DNA of 64,000 bases. It comes from Chryseobacterium daeguense DSM 19388. Its GTDB lineage: Bacteria; Bacteroidota; Bacteroidia; Flavobacteriales; Weeksellaceae. The stretch lies in NCBI RefSeq assembly GCF_000430825.1, contig NZ_AUMT01000003.1:310001-374000 (forward strand), written 5' to 3'. How positions within the stretch are numbered: position 1 is the first letter of the stretch; each line of letters opens with the position of its first letter. Below, piece by piece: positions 17,129 through 26,712 of this stretch. Made by a program: the position numbers and the translations under genes. The notes below the pieces were generated by a model, which was not told the origin of the DNA, did no database searches, and was given only the letters and a program-made list of their open reading frames with translations.

Positions 17129-18761
17129 TTAAAATATACCTTTTTCGTTCTGATGCAGGCTTAGCACCTGAAATTCTCGGCCCCATCCCGAAAGTTGCCA
17201 TATTTGCAGACCAATGGAGATAGGCACGTCTCAGTTTTTTGAGATCATCCATATTGATTCCTGAGGTAAGGTATGAAAAACCTTTTGATTCCCTGATGTA
17301 TTCGGCGGGAGACGGATTTTTTCCTTCGTTGTGATTTTTTACATATTCGTTTCTGCAGCTATTGCATTTTGAGATGTAAGAAATCAACTGACTATTGATA
17401 TTTTGTATAAAACCATCCTTTATTTTGTGATCGGCTTCTATGGCAGGGTTATATTTTACTTCAAACTGTTTGGAGTATTCGTACATGTGGTACAGAGAAA
17501 CCTTGTCATATTCATTAGAAACTTTCCTTTTGCCCCAAAGCTTATACTGCGGATCCACATCGTGCACATGCGGACTTTCCATTTCTACCCAAATTTCTTT
17601 GGGATCATACCAGCCTTCTTCAATTAAAATTTCCCTGAACCTGTCGCATTCCGTGCGGCTGCTTTCATTTCTGTACAACAACACTTTTTCCTCCGCATTA
17701 TTAACGTAACCTCCGCCGATATCGGAATGTACTCCCGGTAATGTTAGCTCCAAGCCTTTAATTCCGGCACTTTCTATATTGGTAAGGCTGAAATTATCCC
17801 TGTATTCATCTGACGAAGCCAGCTGTAAGACGAAAGATCCGTTTTTTACGGCATTTAACCCTAATTGTTTTGAATCATCATCAATAATACTCAGTCCGAA
17901 GATGGAGCTTCCTTTATGATTGACCCCGTAAGATGCTACTGTATCGTACAATCCTACGAAATTGAATTTTACTTTATTAATAACAAGATTATTCCTTAAA
18001 AGACAGGCCCCGAAATAGCCATAACTCAACAAAGGCGAATCTGCTTTATCAATCACAAATTCCTGCTGAACAGATTCTTCCGATTGTGATTTTTCATAAT
18101 ATTCCGGCGGATAAATCATAGCCTGGTTCTGGAAAAGCGGCTCCATAATGGCAGAAGTGGTGGCCACATGCATAAAATGGCGCGCGGCGGCGGCTCCACG
18201 GCTGAATCCGTAAACATTTACCGTTAAAACATCTATTGTTTTGCCAGAAAATTTTGATCTTAAAGTTTCTGCACCTTTGATACAGCCTTTTACCACTTTC
18301 GCTTTAATTCCTCTTTCATTAGTCCCCAAACCGGCTCCACGAACGGGCAAACCAAACGTATCGTTATCTGATTTAAGATCTACCGTCCCGATTCCTTCCA
18401 CATAATAGGAAACCTGATTCTGAGCATTGGGATCAATGGCATCATAACCCCGGGCCACATTGCTGAAATCATTGGCATAGCTGTCGTTTCCATTAGAGGA
18501 AGAATGGCTCGTTCCTGCCTGGGTATTGGTTTTATTGTTTAAAGTTCCGTCAAAAAACAGATTCAAGCTTACATCTATGGTATTGACAGGCTTATCATTA
18601 GGATGGATCTTCTGGGCCACATTGTAACTCACGCCCGTTTCGAGGCCTTTTTGCTCTACGGTCGCGGCACTGTTATGATGAATGGCTTCTTTGGCAAAGG
18701 TTTTATAATCACCGCCTGTCTGCGTGATTGTTTTGCCTTCTACAAAATATTCGATGCTCAT
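17121..18761 (-). CDS. Tle1-like T6SS phospholipase effector (DUF2235 alpha/beta hydrolase)
   Basis: 546 residues, no signal peptide. The catalytic elements of DUF2235 hydrolases are visible: FDGTLNN (residues ~70), the nucleophile elbow VYGFSRGAAAARHF (GxSxG), NFVGLYDTVASYG and the His motif LPGVHSDIGGGY. Tle1 effectors are delivered on VgrG and hydrolyse phospholipids in the target cell. The gene starts 2 bases after the vgrG copy 2 stop and overlaps the DUF2931 gene, so spike, effector and immunity form one cassette. A short N-terminal ~60-residue region with no known fold may bind VgrG. Confidence 0.88.
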   Translation of the reverse strand: MSIEYFVEGKTITQTGGDYKTFAKEAIHHNSAATVEQKGLETGVSYNVAQKIHPNDKPVNTIDVSLNLFFDGTLNNKTNTQAGTSHSSSNGNDSYANDFSNVARGYDAIDPNAQNQVSYYVEGIGTVDLKSDNDTFGLPVRGAGLGTNERGIKAKVVKGCIKGAETLRSKFSGKTIDVLTVNVYGFSRGAAAARHFMHVATTSAIMEPLFQNQAMIYPPEYYEKSQSEESVQQEFVIDKADSPLLSYGYFGACLLRNNLVINKVKFNFVGLYDTVASYGVNHKGSSIFGLSIIDDDSKQLGLNAVKNGSFVLQLASSDEYRDNFSLTNIESAGIKGLELTLPGVHSDIGGGYVNNAEEKVLLYRNESSRTECDRFREILIEEGWYDPKEIWVEMESPHVHDVDPQYKLWGKRKVSNEYDKVSLYHMYEYSKQFEVKYNPAIEADHKIKDGFIQNINSQLISYISKCNSCRNEYVKNHNEGKNPSPAEYIRESKGFSYLTSGINMDDLKKLRRAYLHWSANMATFGMGPRISGAKPASERKRYILNG

Positions 18762-18763
18762 TT

Positions 18764-20701
18764 TTAGTGATTTTTAGATTTCTCGCCACTATTGTTCTGA
18801 ACTTCTTTTTCTGCGTGATGCTCCACCTTTCCCTGGCTGCTGACTTCCACTCCTTTAAGGCTGGTTAATTTATGCTCTTTTTCACCGTAAACTTCCATAT
18901 CACCTTTTACATAATGGCTCATTTTCCCTACTACATTGGTCATGAAATCCGCACCTGTGGTTACATACTTCATAGAACCTACGCTTTCTGTATGGTTCGC
19001 CATTATGCTGTCGGACTTATTCATTCCTACATTGGTGGTCATGTTTTGCCCTACGTTGATATTCATGTTTTTGCAATTCAAAGTCATGGTTTCAGGAGCG
19101 GTGATGGTGATATTGCTTCCGGTGGTATCCAGATGAATTTCGTTTCCTGATTTATCGGTAATAATGATGCTTTCATCTTCCGTAAAAATCACTTTGTGAC
19201 CACTTCTTGTCTGGATTGATTTCACCCTATTATCTGGTCCGCCGCCAAGCCCGATTCCGCCATGGAACATTCCGCCCATTACAAAAGGTCTGTCCGGATG
19301 GCTGTGAACAAAATTGACCATCACCTGATCACCAACTTCAGGAATGGCAACATATCCTCTGTTTTGAGTCACCAGATCCGTTCCTCCCGCATCAGGGCTC
19401 ATCATTCTGATAAAATGCGTTGTATCATTGTTCTGCCAGTCGAATCTTACCTGAATTCTTCCCTGCCCTTCCGGATCAGTATTTGAAATTACTGTGGCAA
19501 TCTGTGGCTCTGCTTTCGGGATTTTAAATTCAGGTTTAGGTAAAAATCCTGTATCTGAGGCAATGCCTTCAAAACTTCCGTTGTAATGCCCGATGGTATC
19601 AATTTCATGTGAAACTTCCGTTACCATGATTCTTGTAAAGTAAGAAGATTCATTGGAATCCAACTTTCTCATCTGAACATCTACGACACAGCCCGGATGT
19701 AAAAACGGAACCGTAGTATTTCCCGATAAGGTAAACACATTTACCGCCTGACTTCCTGAGGTACTTTTTTGTGAATATTCCACATCAAGATGGGTGGAAG
19801 CTTTAATTGGTGCCACCTGTAAAGCCGGTGTCTTATAGATTTTATCATTATGGGCGTATGCCGTTTTAGCCAAATCACTTACGTGCTGGATCGGAGTTTC
19901 GCCGGATGTTAATTTTTCATTTTTACTGCTGTTATAACCGTAAAACTGTGGTTTTGTGTGAACAGCTTTTAATTCTACCCTGATGTCGTTTGCACTGCTT
20001 CCGTAGGTTAATTTTATCGGTTTATTCTGTGGCGGAAGCTTCCCGAAATGAAGCACTTCCCCGTCATAATAAAACTGTTCGCCATAGGCTTCTGCCATTC
20101 TTGCAAGATAGTTGTAATGGGTTTCATCATACTGGCTGCTGTAGATAATCTGCGAATAATCATTGGTATCCACTCTCACGTCAAAACGGCTTGAATCAAT
20201 ACCCTGCTTAATAACTTCATTTGCGATAATTCCCATGTTTACAGGTGATCCGCCACCAAAACTCTGAATGTGCGGGGCTCCGTCCAATAAAATAGTCGGG
20301 CTGTATCCTGTTAAAACAATATTTCCCAAGCTCATTTTTTCCTGGCTGAAACCTACTCCGGTAATTACGCCCACGAAAGTTCTTTCGGGGCTTTTGTCGA
20401 TATCTTTATAAGAAATTACGGCTGTTAAACGTTTTCCCAAGAATTTATTGGCTTCTTCCAAAGTATGGGTCTGCCTGTCACCGAGAGCATCATGCGCCAG
20501 CGTAAGGCTGAATTCATGGTGTTTTCTTGAGCTTTGGGTAAGCTTGAAATGTTTGTAATATTTGATTACTTTTCCTTCAATTACTAAAGAAAGCTTTACC
20601 AGGCGGTTGATTCCCGCATGGTGGTTTTCTGAGATTCCGTCGGCATTCTGAGATGGGCGGAAGGAAGGATTGTTCAGTATATTTTGTGATTCTGTTTTCA
20701 T
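18764..20701 (-). CDS. vgrG: T6SS spike protein VgrG (TssI), copy 2
   Basis: 645 residues, lacking the long N-terminal extension of copy 1. The core begins at GINRLVKLSLVIEGKVIKYY. It shares long stretches with copy 1 (YSSQYDETHYNYLARMAEAY, FVMGGMFHGG). The OB fold has DPEGQGRIQVRFDWQNNDTT and YVAIPEVGDQVMVNFVHSHP. The C-terminal needle differs fully from copy 1 (NMNINVGQNMTTNVGMNKSD, HHAEKEVQNN). The tip is therefore the part that diverges with the cargo. It is directly followed by its lipase effector. A leader motif GATTTGGAT (plus-strand reading) lies at 20711-20719. Confidence 0.95.
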   Translation of the reverse strand: MKTESQNILNNPSFRPSQNADGISENHHAGINRLVKLSLVIEGKVIKYYKHFKLTQSSRKHHEFSLTLAHDALGDRQTHTLEEANKFLGKRLTAVISYKDIDKSPERTFVGVITGVGFSQEKMSLGNIVLTGYSPTILLDGAPHIQSFGGGSPVNMGIIANEVIKQGIDSSRFDVRVDTNDYSQIIYSSQYDETHYNYLARMAEAYGEQFYYDGEVLHFGKLPPQNKPIKLTYGSSANDIRVELKAVHTKPQFYGYNSSKNEKLTSGETPIQHVSDLAKTAYAHNDKIYKTPALQVAPIKASTHLDVEYSQKSTSGSQAVNVFTLSGNTTVPFLHPGCVVDVQMRKLDSNESSYFTRIMVTEVSHEIDTIGHYNGSFEGIASDTGFLPKPEFKIPKAEPQIATVISNTDPEGQGRIQVRFDWQNNDTTHFIRMMSPDAGGTDLVTQNRGYVAIPEVGDQVMVNFVHSHPDRPFVMGGMFHGGIGLGGGPDNRVKSIQTRSGHKVIFTEDESIIITDKSGNEIHLDTTGSNITITAPETMTLNCKNMNINVGQNMTTNVGMNKSDSIMANHTESVGSMKYVTTGADFMTNVVGKMSHYVKGDMEVYGEKEHKLTSLKGVEVSSQGKVEHHAEKEVQNNSGEKSKNH

Positions 20702-20745
20702 ATTGCCTGTGATTTGGATCGTTAAACATTATCGCTTAGTGCTAT

Positions 20746-21615
20746 TTATTTGGTGTTTGATGTGTTTCCTTCTTTTATTGACCTTGAAAGGATTTTATTT
20801 TTTCTCAATAAAAAATCGGGCATTAAATCTGTAGGCAGATATAACGTACTTTCCCCTTTCTGCTGCAGCTCTTCATTGATGCCGGGATTCCATGAAAGAA
20901 GCTTGTCCATATCCACGTCTAATTCGTCTGCAATGACATTTAAATTAAAACCTGCATTAATATCCGTTTCTGATAATTGAGAATTGTCTATTTTGCTTCC
21001 TCCGTTAACGAAAAATACGGTGTTCATCCTTGAAGAATTGTAATTGCTTAAAACACTCTGCAATTCTCCCGTTGCATAGCAGGCATTCAGATATTTTTTG
21101 ACATGATTAATGGTTTCCGCCGGTAAATATTTATAAAAAACATGATACTGTATAGAACCTGCCGAAGCCATTGCCTTCGCTATATTTCCCTCACCGCAGT
21201 TGTAGGCCGCAACAACGGTTACCCAGTTATTGTACTTTTTGTACAGTTTTCCAAGGGAAATAGCTGCTGTTTTTGTACTTTTAAAAATGTCATTCCTATC
21301 CTGTTGCGTCAGCCCGTACTGATTGGCATGAGCGGTCATAAACTGCCAGATTCCCACAGCTCCCGCTCCTGAAGTAATATTACTGTTAAAATGAGACTCA
21401 ATTAAAGCAAGATTTCTTAAGTGCTTCGGAAGGCCTTTTTCAACTAAAGAATATTCTATAAAATTAACAATATCCTTATTGGAATTAATAATACTCTTGT
21501 ATCTCTTCACACTGCTCTCCGAAGTATCGGAAGCATTCAGAAACTGAGCGTTCACGGCCTGCGAACACATCAGTAGCACTGCTGTTAGTAAGATATTTTT
21601 GAGATTTGGTTTCAT
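20746..21615 (-). CDS. Exported lytic transglycosylase (MltD-like SLT) in the T6SS locus
   Basis: 289 residues. The signal peptide is residues ~1-24 (LLTAVLLMCSQAVNAQ). The SLT domain, residues ~45-190, has the catalytic Glu in LALIESHFNSNITSGAGAVG, then IWQFM, and AAYNCGEGNIAKA. The C-terminal ~70 residues look like a worn LysM domain (FNLNVIADELDVDMDKLLSW). It cleaves peptidoglycan glycan strands. It lies between clpV and vgrG, so a likely role is opening the wall for assembly of the secretion apparatus. A general housekeeping role or an effector role is less likely given the signal peptide. Confidence 0.85.
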   Translation of the reverse strand: MKPNLKNILLTAVLLMCSQAVNAQFLNASDTSESSVKRYKSIINSNKDIVNFIEYSLVEKGLPKHLRNLALIESHFNSNITSGAGAVGIWQFMTAHANQYGLTQQDRNDIFKSTKTAAISLGKLYKKYNNWVTVVAAYNCGEGNIAKAMASAGSIQYHVFYKYLPAETINHVKKYLNACYATGELQSVLSNYNSSRMNTVFFVNGGSKIDNSQLSETDINAGFNLNVIADELDVDMDKLLSWNPGINEELQQKGESTLYLPTDLMPDFLLRKNKILSRSIKEGNTSNTK

Positions 21616-21688
21616 TGTTTTTATTTTTTAGCGTAGAAAGCTCATGAGCAAATAAGTTTATAAGCCACTTTGCCTTCTTCGCTTTTAT

Positions 21689-24184
21689 CTATTCTACTTT
21701 CCAGGTCAGTTTTTCTTCCTCAGAATTCCAGTCTACATGGATGGTCTGGCCGGATTTTACTTCTTCTCTTACAATCATCTTCGAAATTGGCCTTGCCAGC
21801 TGTGATCTTATAACTCCTGAGATCTGCCTTGCCCCGTATTTGCTGCTAAATCCGCCCAATGCAAGGTTTTTAACCGCTTCATCAGAAATTTTCAGGCTCA
21901 TTCCTAATCTCGTTAATGAGGTATGAAGTGATTTCAACTGAATATTAAAAATTCTCTCTGCAATAGATTCCGTGATTGGGACAAAAGGGATAATTTCTGT
22001 AATTCTTGCCAAAAATTCCGGTCTGAAACGCCCTGAATTTGACATAATCTGCATCAGGGAATTAGATTCCGGTATTTTTCCTTCTTCAAACTGCTTTACA
22101 ATTTCCTCACTTCCGATGTTTGAGGTAAATAAAATTAACGCGTTGCTGAAGTCGCCTTCTTTTCCAAGCTTATCATGAACCTTTCCTTCGTCCATAATCT
22201 GTAAAAAGACATCAAAAACAGAGTGATGCGCTTTTTCAATTTCATCAAATAAAACTACCGTATAAGGCTGCTGTCTTATTTTATTCACCAGCATACCTCC
22301 TTCTTCATAACCTACATATCCCGGAGGCGCACCGTATAACAATGCCGCTGAATGCTCTTCTTTAAATTCAGACATATCAAAACGAACCATCGCTTTTTCA
22401 TCGTTGAAAAGCAGTTCCGCCATGGATTTTGCCAGCTCTGTTTTTCCTGTTCCTGTAGGTCCTAAAAGGAAGAATGAGCCAATGGGCTGTCCCGGCTTAT
22501 TTAATCCACTTCGGTTTTCAACGATGGCATCCGACAGGATCTTCAATGCGTGGTCCTGACCTACAACCCTGTTCATCAGAAGCCCTTCCATATTCAGAAG
22601 CTTCTCTTTTTCCTGCGCCTGGATTTTCCCGATCGGGATGTTTGTTTTTGCGGCCATTACTGCCGCCAATTCCAGTCGGTCAACTTTTTCTCTCTTAACG
22701 GCAGCGTGCTGTAAAAGCTCCGCGTAAGTATCTTCAATGATCTTCTGAATCTGCTCCACCGGCATGGAATTGTCAATCTGCGGCTGTTCGCTTAAAGACC
22801 CCCACAATATCGGACTGATTTTATCTCTCAATAAATTATACGTCCAGATCAATTCATCTGCTTTATCTTTTTCATCAAAAAATTCTTCCTGTAGGATTTC
22901 GTCATATCTTATTTTCCAGCCTTCCAGCTCTTTTTCTGAAAGCTCGTCAAGCATTTTTATGGCGGCCATTGTTCTGTCCAGCAAGTCTATAGCCGCATCA
23001 GGAAGCTTTTTCCCTTTAGCATATCTTTTTGCAAGACGTACACATTCCGGAAGTGATGTTTTTTCAACTTCAATTCCGTGATGCTTTTTGTAGCCTTCCA
23101 GAAGAACATCGATCATCTTAACACAGGTTTTTTCATCCGGCTCATTGACCGTTAAAACTTCAAAACGACGGTTAAAAGCCTGTTCCGGCTCTATAATTTT
23201 CCTATATTCTTCCTGGGTCGTGGCACCAATTACGGTGATTTCACCTCTCGCAAGCTCAGGCTTAAGCAAATTTGCAACGTTTCCGATACTTCCTTTCGGG
23301 TCAAGAAGCGTATGGATTTCATCAATGAAAAGGATAGCTTTCTCTATCTTTTTGCATTCATTAATAACTTTCTTAAGACGGTCTTCAATTTCGCCTTTAT
23401 AAGAAGTTCCTGCTAATAAAGCTCCGGTATCCAGTTCCAGCAATGTTCCGTTTTTTAACATTTCAGGAACATTTCCTTTTGTGATTTCTATGGCAAATCC
23501 CTCTACCAATGCCGTCTTACCAACACCGGGCTCACCGATGATAATGACATTCGGTTTGCTTCTCCGACAAAGGATTTCTACCAGCATTCTCAGCTCTTTA
23601 TCTCTTCCGATGATATTTTCCAGCTCGCCTTTTCTGGCCTGAGCCGTTCTGTCTACACAATAATTTTTGATAGAAGGAAAAGCATTATCGGAATATTCTG
23701 AACCGTTTGAAAAAATTGAAGAAAATCCTCCATTCTCCGAAATTTCATACGGTGTATCTTTTCGGTATAAGTTAAAAATTTCATGCTCTCTAAGCGGCAG
23801 AGATTTTAGCTGCTGCAAAGAAAAAGCAACCTGCGGCTTTACAATTGCCGTTAATACACAAATAGGAGTAATTTCGTCCAAACCTAATTTTAAACGAATA
23901 TCATCCGCTTCTTCAATGATATTATCAACTACCTCATCTTCACCTACTTCATCCGGAAGATGTGTTGTCTTAGGGTAATCTTCAATCCGCACATCAGCCC
24001 ATTCGTAGAAATATCCGGGATCTTTATCAATGCTTTTTAAAAATTCATTGAGACCGATATCTTTATGCATCAAAGCACGCAAAATATGCGGTCCGCCGTA
24101 CGTTGCATTATAATTTTCCCTAGCAATGGACTGCGCAATATGAAAAAGCTGTTTTACGGTTTCGTTGGTTACTAGTACTCCCAT
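21689..24184 (-). CDS. clpV: T6SS AAA+ ATPase ClpV (TssH)
   Basis: 831 residues. The N-terminal Clp_N repeats (residues 1-145) bind contracted sheath. NBD1 has Walker A GEPGVGKT (~217) and Walker B AILFIDEIHTLL. NBD2 has GPTGTGKTELAKSMAELLF and YTVVLFDEIEKAHHSVFDVF. Both ATPase sites look intact. The middle domain is shorter than in ClpB. The protein disassembles the contracted sheath for reuse. The T6SS neighbourhood supports ClpV over ClpB. The leader holds the shared motif GATTTGGTG (plus reading) 32 bases upstream. Confidence 0.92.
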   Translation of the reverse strand: MGVLVTNETVKQLFHIAQSIARENYNATYGGPHILRALMHKDIGLNEFLKSIDKDPGYFYEWADVRIEDYPKTTHLPDEVGEDEVVDNIIEEADDIRLKLGLDEITPICVLTAIVKPQVAFSLQQLKSLPLREHEIFNLYRKDTPYEISENGGFSSIFSNGSEYSDNAFPSIKNYCVDRTAQARKGELENIIGRDKELRMLVEILCRRSKPNVIIIGEPGVGKTALVEGFAIEITKGNVPEMLKNGTLLELDTGALLAGTSYKGEIEDRLKKVINECKKIEKAILFIDEIHTLLDPKGSIGNVANLLKPELARGEITVIGATTQEEYRKIIEPEQAFNRRFEVLTVNEPDEKTCVKMIDVLLEGYKKHHGIEVEKTSLPECVRLAKRYAKGKKLPDAAIDLLDRTMAAIKMLDELSEKELEGWKIRYDEILQEEFFDEKDKADELIWTYNLLRDKISPILWGSLSEQPQIDNSMPVEQIQKIIEDTYAELLQHAAVKREKVDRLELAAVMAAKTNIPIGKIQAQEKEKLLNMEGLLMNRVVGQDHALKILSDAIVENRSGLNKPGQPIGSFFLLGPTGTGKTELAKSMAELLFNDEKAMVRFDMSEFKEEHSAALLYGAPPGYVGYEEGGMLVNKIRQQPYTVVLFDEIEKAHHSVFDVFLQIMDEGKVHDKLGKEGDFSNALILFTSNIGSEEIVKQFEEGKIPESNSLMQIMSNSGRFRPEFLARITEIIPFVPITESIAERIFNIQLKSLHTSLTRLGMSLKISDEAVKNLALGGFSSKYGARQISGVIRSQLARPISKMIVREEVKSGQTIHVDWNSEEEKLTWKVE

Positions 24185-24215
24185 CTTGTATTTTATCTAT
24201 TAATAATTTGTATAT

Positions 24216-24224
24216 GATTTGGTG
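24216..24224 (-). promoter_or_regulatory. Shared T6SS leader motif before clpV
   Basis: CACCAAATC on the minus strand, 32 bases before the ATG of clpV. Confidence 0.4.
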
Positions 24225-24410
24225 CAGTTTCATCAATTATGCTTTTTTGTTGTAATCAACAAAAATTAATCCATAACTGTCTGAATTTTATAGTTACTAA
24301 GATATTGTTTTTTTTCCGGAACACCCGAACTAAGTCTAATTAAAGTGATCTATTAATATTATTTAACACATATTAAAAATATAAAATTGTGTAAAATATT
24401 CATAACGGTA

Positions 24411-24443
24411 AAAAAAGACCGCCTTGTAGGGACAGTCTTTTTT
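24411..24443 (-). terminator. Terminator after tssD copy 2
   Basis: AAAAAAGAC / GTCTTTTTT with an inner CC/GG pair, placed 29 bases beyond the gene end. On the minus strand the A-run becomes a T-run. Confidence 0.7.
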
Positions 24444-24471
24444 GCTTATATGAAGTTTAATTACGTGAATC

Positions 24472-24876
24472 TTATGAAGTTGGCCAAAGACCCGAATATT
24501 TAGAATTACCGTAGTCAATAGTTTCAGCACTTACAATAAAGCTTATCAGCATGCTGTTTTCATCCACTGCATCGAATTCTACTTCGTGCTGGATCACATA
24601 CCCGTTTTCCCATGATAACGTGATCAGCGTACCTTCTTCATGAGACTTATTGAATGTCACTTCACCTGTTGTAGGCTTGTATTTCCCGTTCAGTAAGCTT
24701 TCCAGAATATCAGATTTTTCAGTAGCTTCTACGGTAAGTTTGATAATCGCGTTGGAAGGATCAGAAGCAACTCTACCGGAAACATCCGTAGATCTTGAAA
24801 CACTGTAGTTTAGCTTCAATAATTTTTGACCTTCGCCTCCATTGAATTTTAAAATTCCTCTTGAATTTGCTGCCAT
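24472..24876 (-). CDS. tssD: T6SS tube protein TssD (Hcp), copy 2
   Basis: 134 residues. About 93% identical by eye to the copy at 15166; substitutions are mild (for example ALIKV to AIIKL, VDFDA to VEFDA) and the tail is WPTS instead of a Gly-rich end. The leaders also match for about 25 bases (ATTTGTAAATTTTAATCGTT in plus reading), so the duplication included the 5' untranslated region. Each copy has its own terminator. The two copies may load different effectors or simply raise dosage. Confidence 0.93.
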   Translation of the reverse strand: MAANSRGILKFNGGEGQKLLKLNYSVSRSTDVSGRVASDPSNAIIKLTVEATEKSDILESLLNGKYKPTTGEVTFNKSHEEGTLITLSWENGYVIQHEVEFDAVDENSMLISFIVSAETIDYGNSKYSGLWPTS

Positions 24877-25065
24877 GATTTGTAAATTTTAATCGTTAAT
24901 AATATTTTGTGATTCGGTGATTGTGTAACAAAGATAATGCGGCATTTTTTTTTCTGAAAGCTTTTAAATATGATTTTAAAAATTTGTCGTAATTCTACGA
25001 TTTGATGTCGTAATTCTACGATACATGATTTAACATTCGCTTAACATCACTTTACCAGAAAGCAT

Positions 25066-26025
25066 TTAAGCCAATTCTTCAACAGAAAAGAAAGTTGTAT
25101 TTTTAACACCATATCGAGAAATAATATGATTGATTTCAATATTTTTTACCAAGCCTGTTTCTGCAGATAAAATATATTTTGCTGTAAAATCCTTATCATT
25201 TTCCGACTCGTTTTTTTGTTCAAGGATAATTTCTTCTCTATAATCAGCATTCTGAATTTTCTGAATTACCTCAATAGGAATATTTTCTTCTCCTATTGTT
25301 TGTTTTAAGAATAATTTACCGTTTTTAAATGTATTTCTTAAAGATGCGAAATAAGATTTTATAAAAATATCCTCTTTCATTCTTTCATTAAACACCTCCT
25401 TATTCAGCACTGCAAATTCGAATTCATCAAGGTACATTCCGGCATATTTATCAGGGAAAAAATCGATGAGATTTTCTTTGATAACTCCAAAATTATTTAT
25501 GGTTTCATGTTTTAAGCTGACATTGATAAGATTCCCTTTTTCATCCGTTTTTACAACAACAGGATTAAGGGCTCTTATCGACTCCGAAGCCAGATCAGAC
25601 ATCATACTGCCATGCTCATTAGAAAAATTGTTTTTAAAAATGTGAAAAATGTGAAAATTTTCTTTTTTTTCAACCCATTTTAAGGAAACGGTGTATAACA
25701 GAACATTGCCTTTCTTTTCAAATTCACTTTCTTCAACCTCCTTATTGATAACAGAAAATATTTTACTGAAGTTTTCAGGCCTGAACGGCAGATCAGGATT
25801 CACTTTCGGATCCTTGAAAGGCGCATCATTCCTGCTGTTGTACTCTTTAATCCTTTTACTGTCTGGAATTAAAAGTTTTTTTCTTGGAATCAACTGATCC
25901 TGAATAATATCTTCTTTTGCACAATGTGAATTGTGAAATTCTTTAAGGTATTTCGGGTTTTCAAGTTTTATTTCTTCAGATATACTTTCCAAAGTTTCTC
26001 CGGAAAGGATAAAATGAACAATCAT
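25066..26025 (-). CDS. LysM-like protein of the T6SS locus, function unknown
   Basis: 319 residues from ATG 26025. Residues ~1-55 look like a LysM module (HFILSGETLESISEEIKLEN, ending with LIPRKKLLIPD). The remainder is a mixed alpha/beta domain without a recognised family (LLYTVSLKWVEKKENFHIFH, DKYAGMYLDEFEFAVLNKEV). No signal peptide. In other T6SS loci LysM-bearing proteins can anchor to peptidoglycan or serve effectors. Its place between tssD and the lipoprotein pair suggests a T6SS role, but no specific function can be given. Confidence 0.5.
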   Translation of the reverse strand: MIVHFILSGETLESISEEIKLENPKYLKEFHNSHCAKEDIIQDQLIPRKKLLIPDSKRIKEYNSRNDAPFKDPKVNPDLPFRPENFSKIFSVINKEVEESEFEKKGNVLLYTVSLKWVEKKENFHIFHIFKNNFSNEHGSMMSDLASESIRALNPVVVKTDEKGNLINVSLKHETINNFGVIKENLIDFFPDKYAGMYLDEFEFAVLNKEVFNERMKEDIFIKSYFASLRNTFKNGKLFLKQTIGEENIPIEVIQKIQNADYREEIILEQKNESENDKDFTAKYILSAETGLVKNIEINHIISRYGVKNTTFFSVEELA

Positions 26026-26122
26026 ATATTTTTGTTTTTTGGCTAAAACCAAATTAATCTAAAATTTTTACTTTACAAAATAGTTTTACCTTTATTTAAT
26101 TTTAAAAATATTAAATTTTAAC

Positions 26123-26151
26123 AAAAAAAACAGCATAAAAAATGTATGCTG
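26123..26151 (-). terminator. Terminator of the twin lipoprotein genes
   Basis: CAGCATA / TATGCTG stem with a 7-base loop. An A8 run before it becomes a T-run on the minus strand. Confidence 0.7.
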
Positions 26152-26173
26152 CCATTAATATATTTAAAAAAAT

Positions 26174-26680
26174 TTATTTCTGTTTTACAAACTCCATATA
26201 CTTTTCCGGACAGTCAAAATGCTGATAAGGGTTCATACTGTTTCCTGTATTTTGTATTTCAAGCCTGTCTCCCTGGAAAACACCGCCAATTTCTCCCATT
26301 AAAATCCCCATTCCTCCGTCTGAAGGCGCAGTAGAAGCATTTCCGGAAGCAATAACTTTAGTTTTATCCGAGATTTTGAACGTTGTATTGTCTGCAATAT
26401 TTTTGACCTCTATGGTAAATCCTTCGCAGTTTTTTGAAACATATTTTCCTTCTATGGACTTTGAAGCATCAGCTGTCCCAGTTTCTTTGGGATCCTTTTG
26501 CGGAGTACCTGCAGCTGCCGAATCTGTTGTTTCAGGAGCCGGAGATTCCATTTTTTCCACAGGCTGAGAAACAGTGACAGAATCTTTTGCTACAGTTTCT
26601 TTACGAGCTTCATTCTTTTTACATGAAACCAGAGCCAGCCCGGAAATAAGGCAAAAACTGATGATATTTTTTTTGATCAT
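26174..26680 (-). CDS. Lipoprotein, paralogue A of a tandem pair (candidate immunity)
   Basis: 168 residues. Signal peptide with lipobox (ISGLALVSC, Cys at 20), then a Glu/Pro/Thr-rich linker of ~50 residues. The C-terminal domain has SIEGKYVSKNCEGFTIEVKN, FKISDKTKVIASG and LEIQNTGNSMNPYQHFDCPE. It shares the domain and the two Cys with the next gene upstream. It lies downstream of a peptidoglycan-hydrolase effector in the same orientation. A small periplasmic lipoprotein could protect the wall from that effector, but this is inference. Confidence 0.5.
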   Translation of the reverse strand: MIKKNIISFCLISGLALVSCKKNEARKETVAKDSVTVSQPVEKMESPAPETTDSAAAGTPQKDPKETGTADASKSIEGKYVSKNCEGFTIEVKNIADNTTFKISDKTKVIASGNASTAPSDGGMGILMGEIGGVFQGDRLEIQNTGNSMNPYQHFDCPEKYMEFVKQK

Positions 26681-26712
26681 GGTAATTTAATTATGACTTA
26701 CATTATTTGAAA

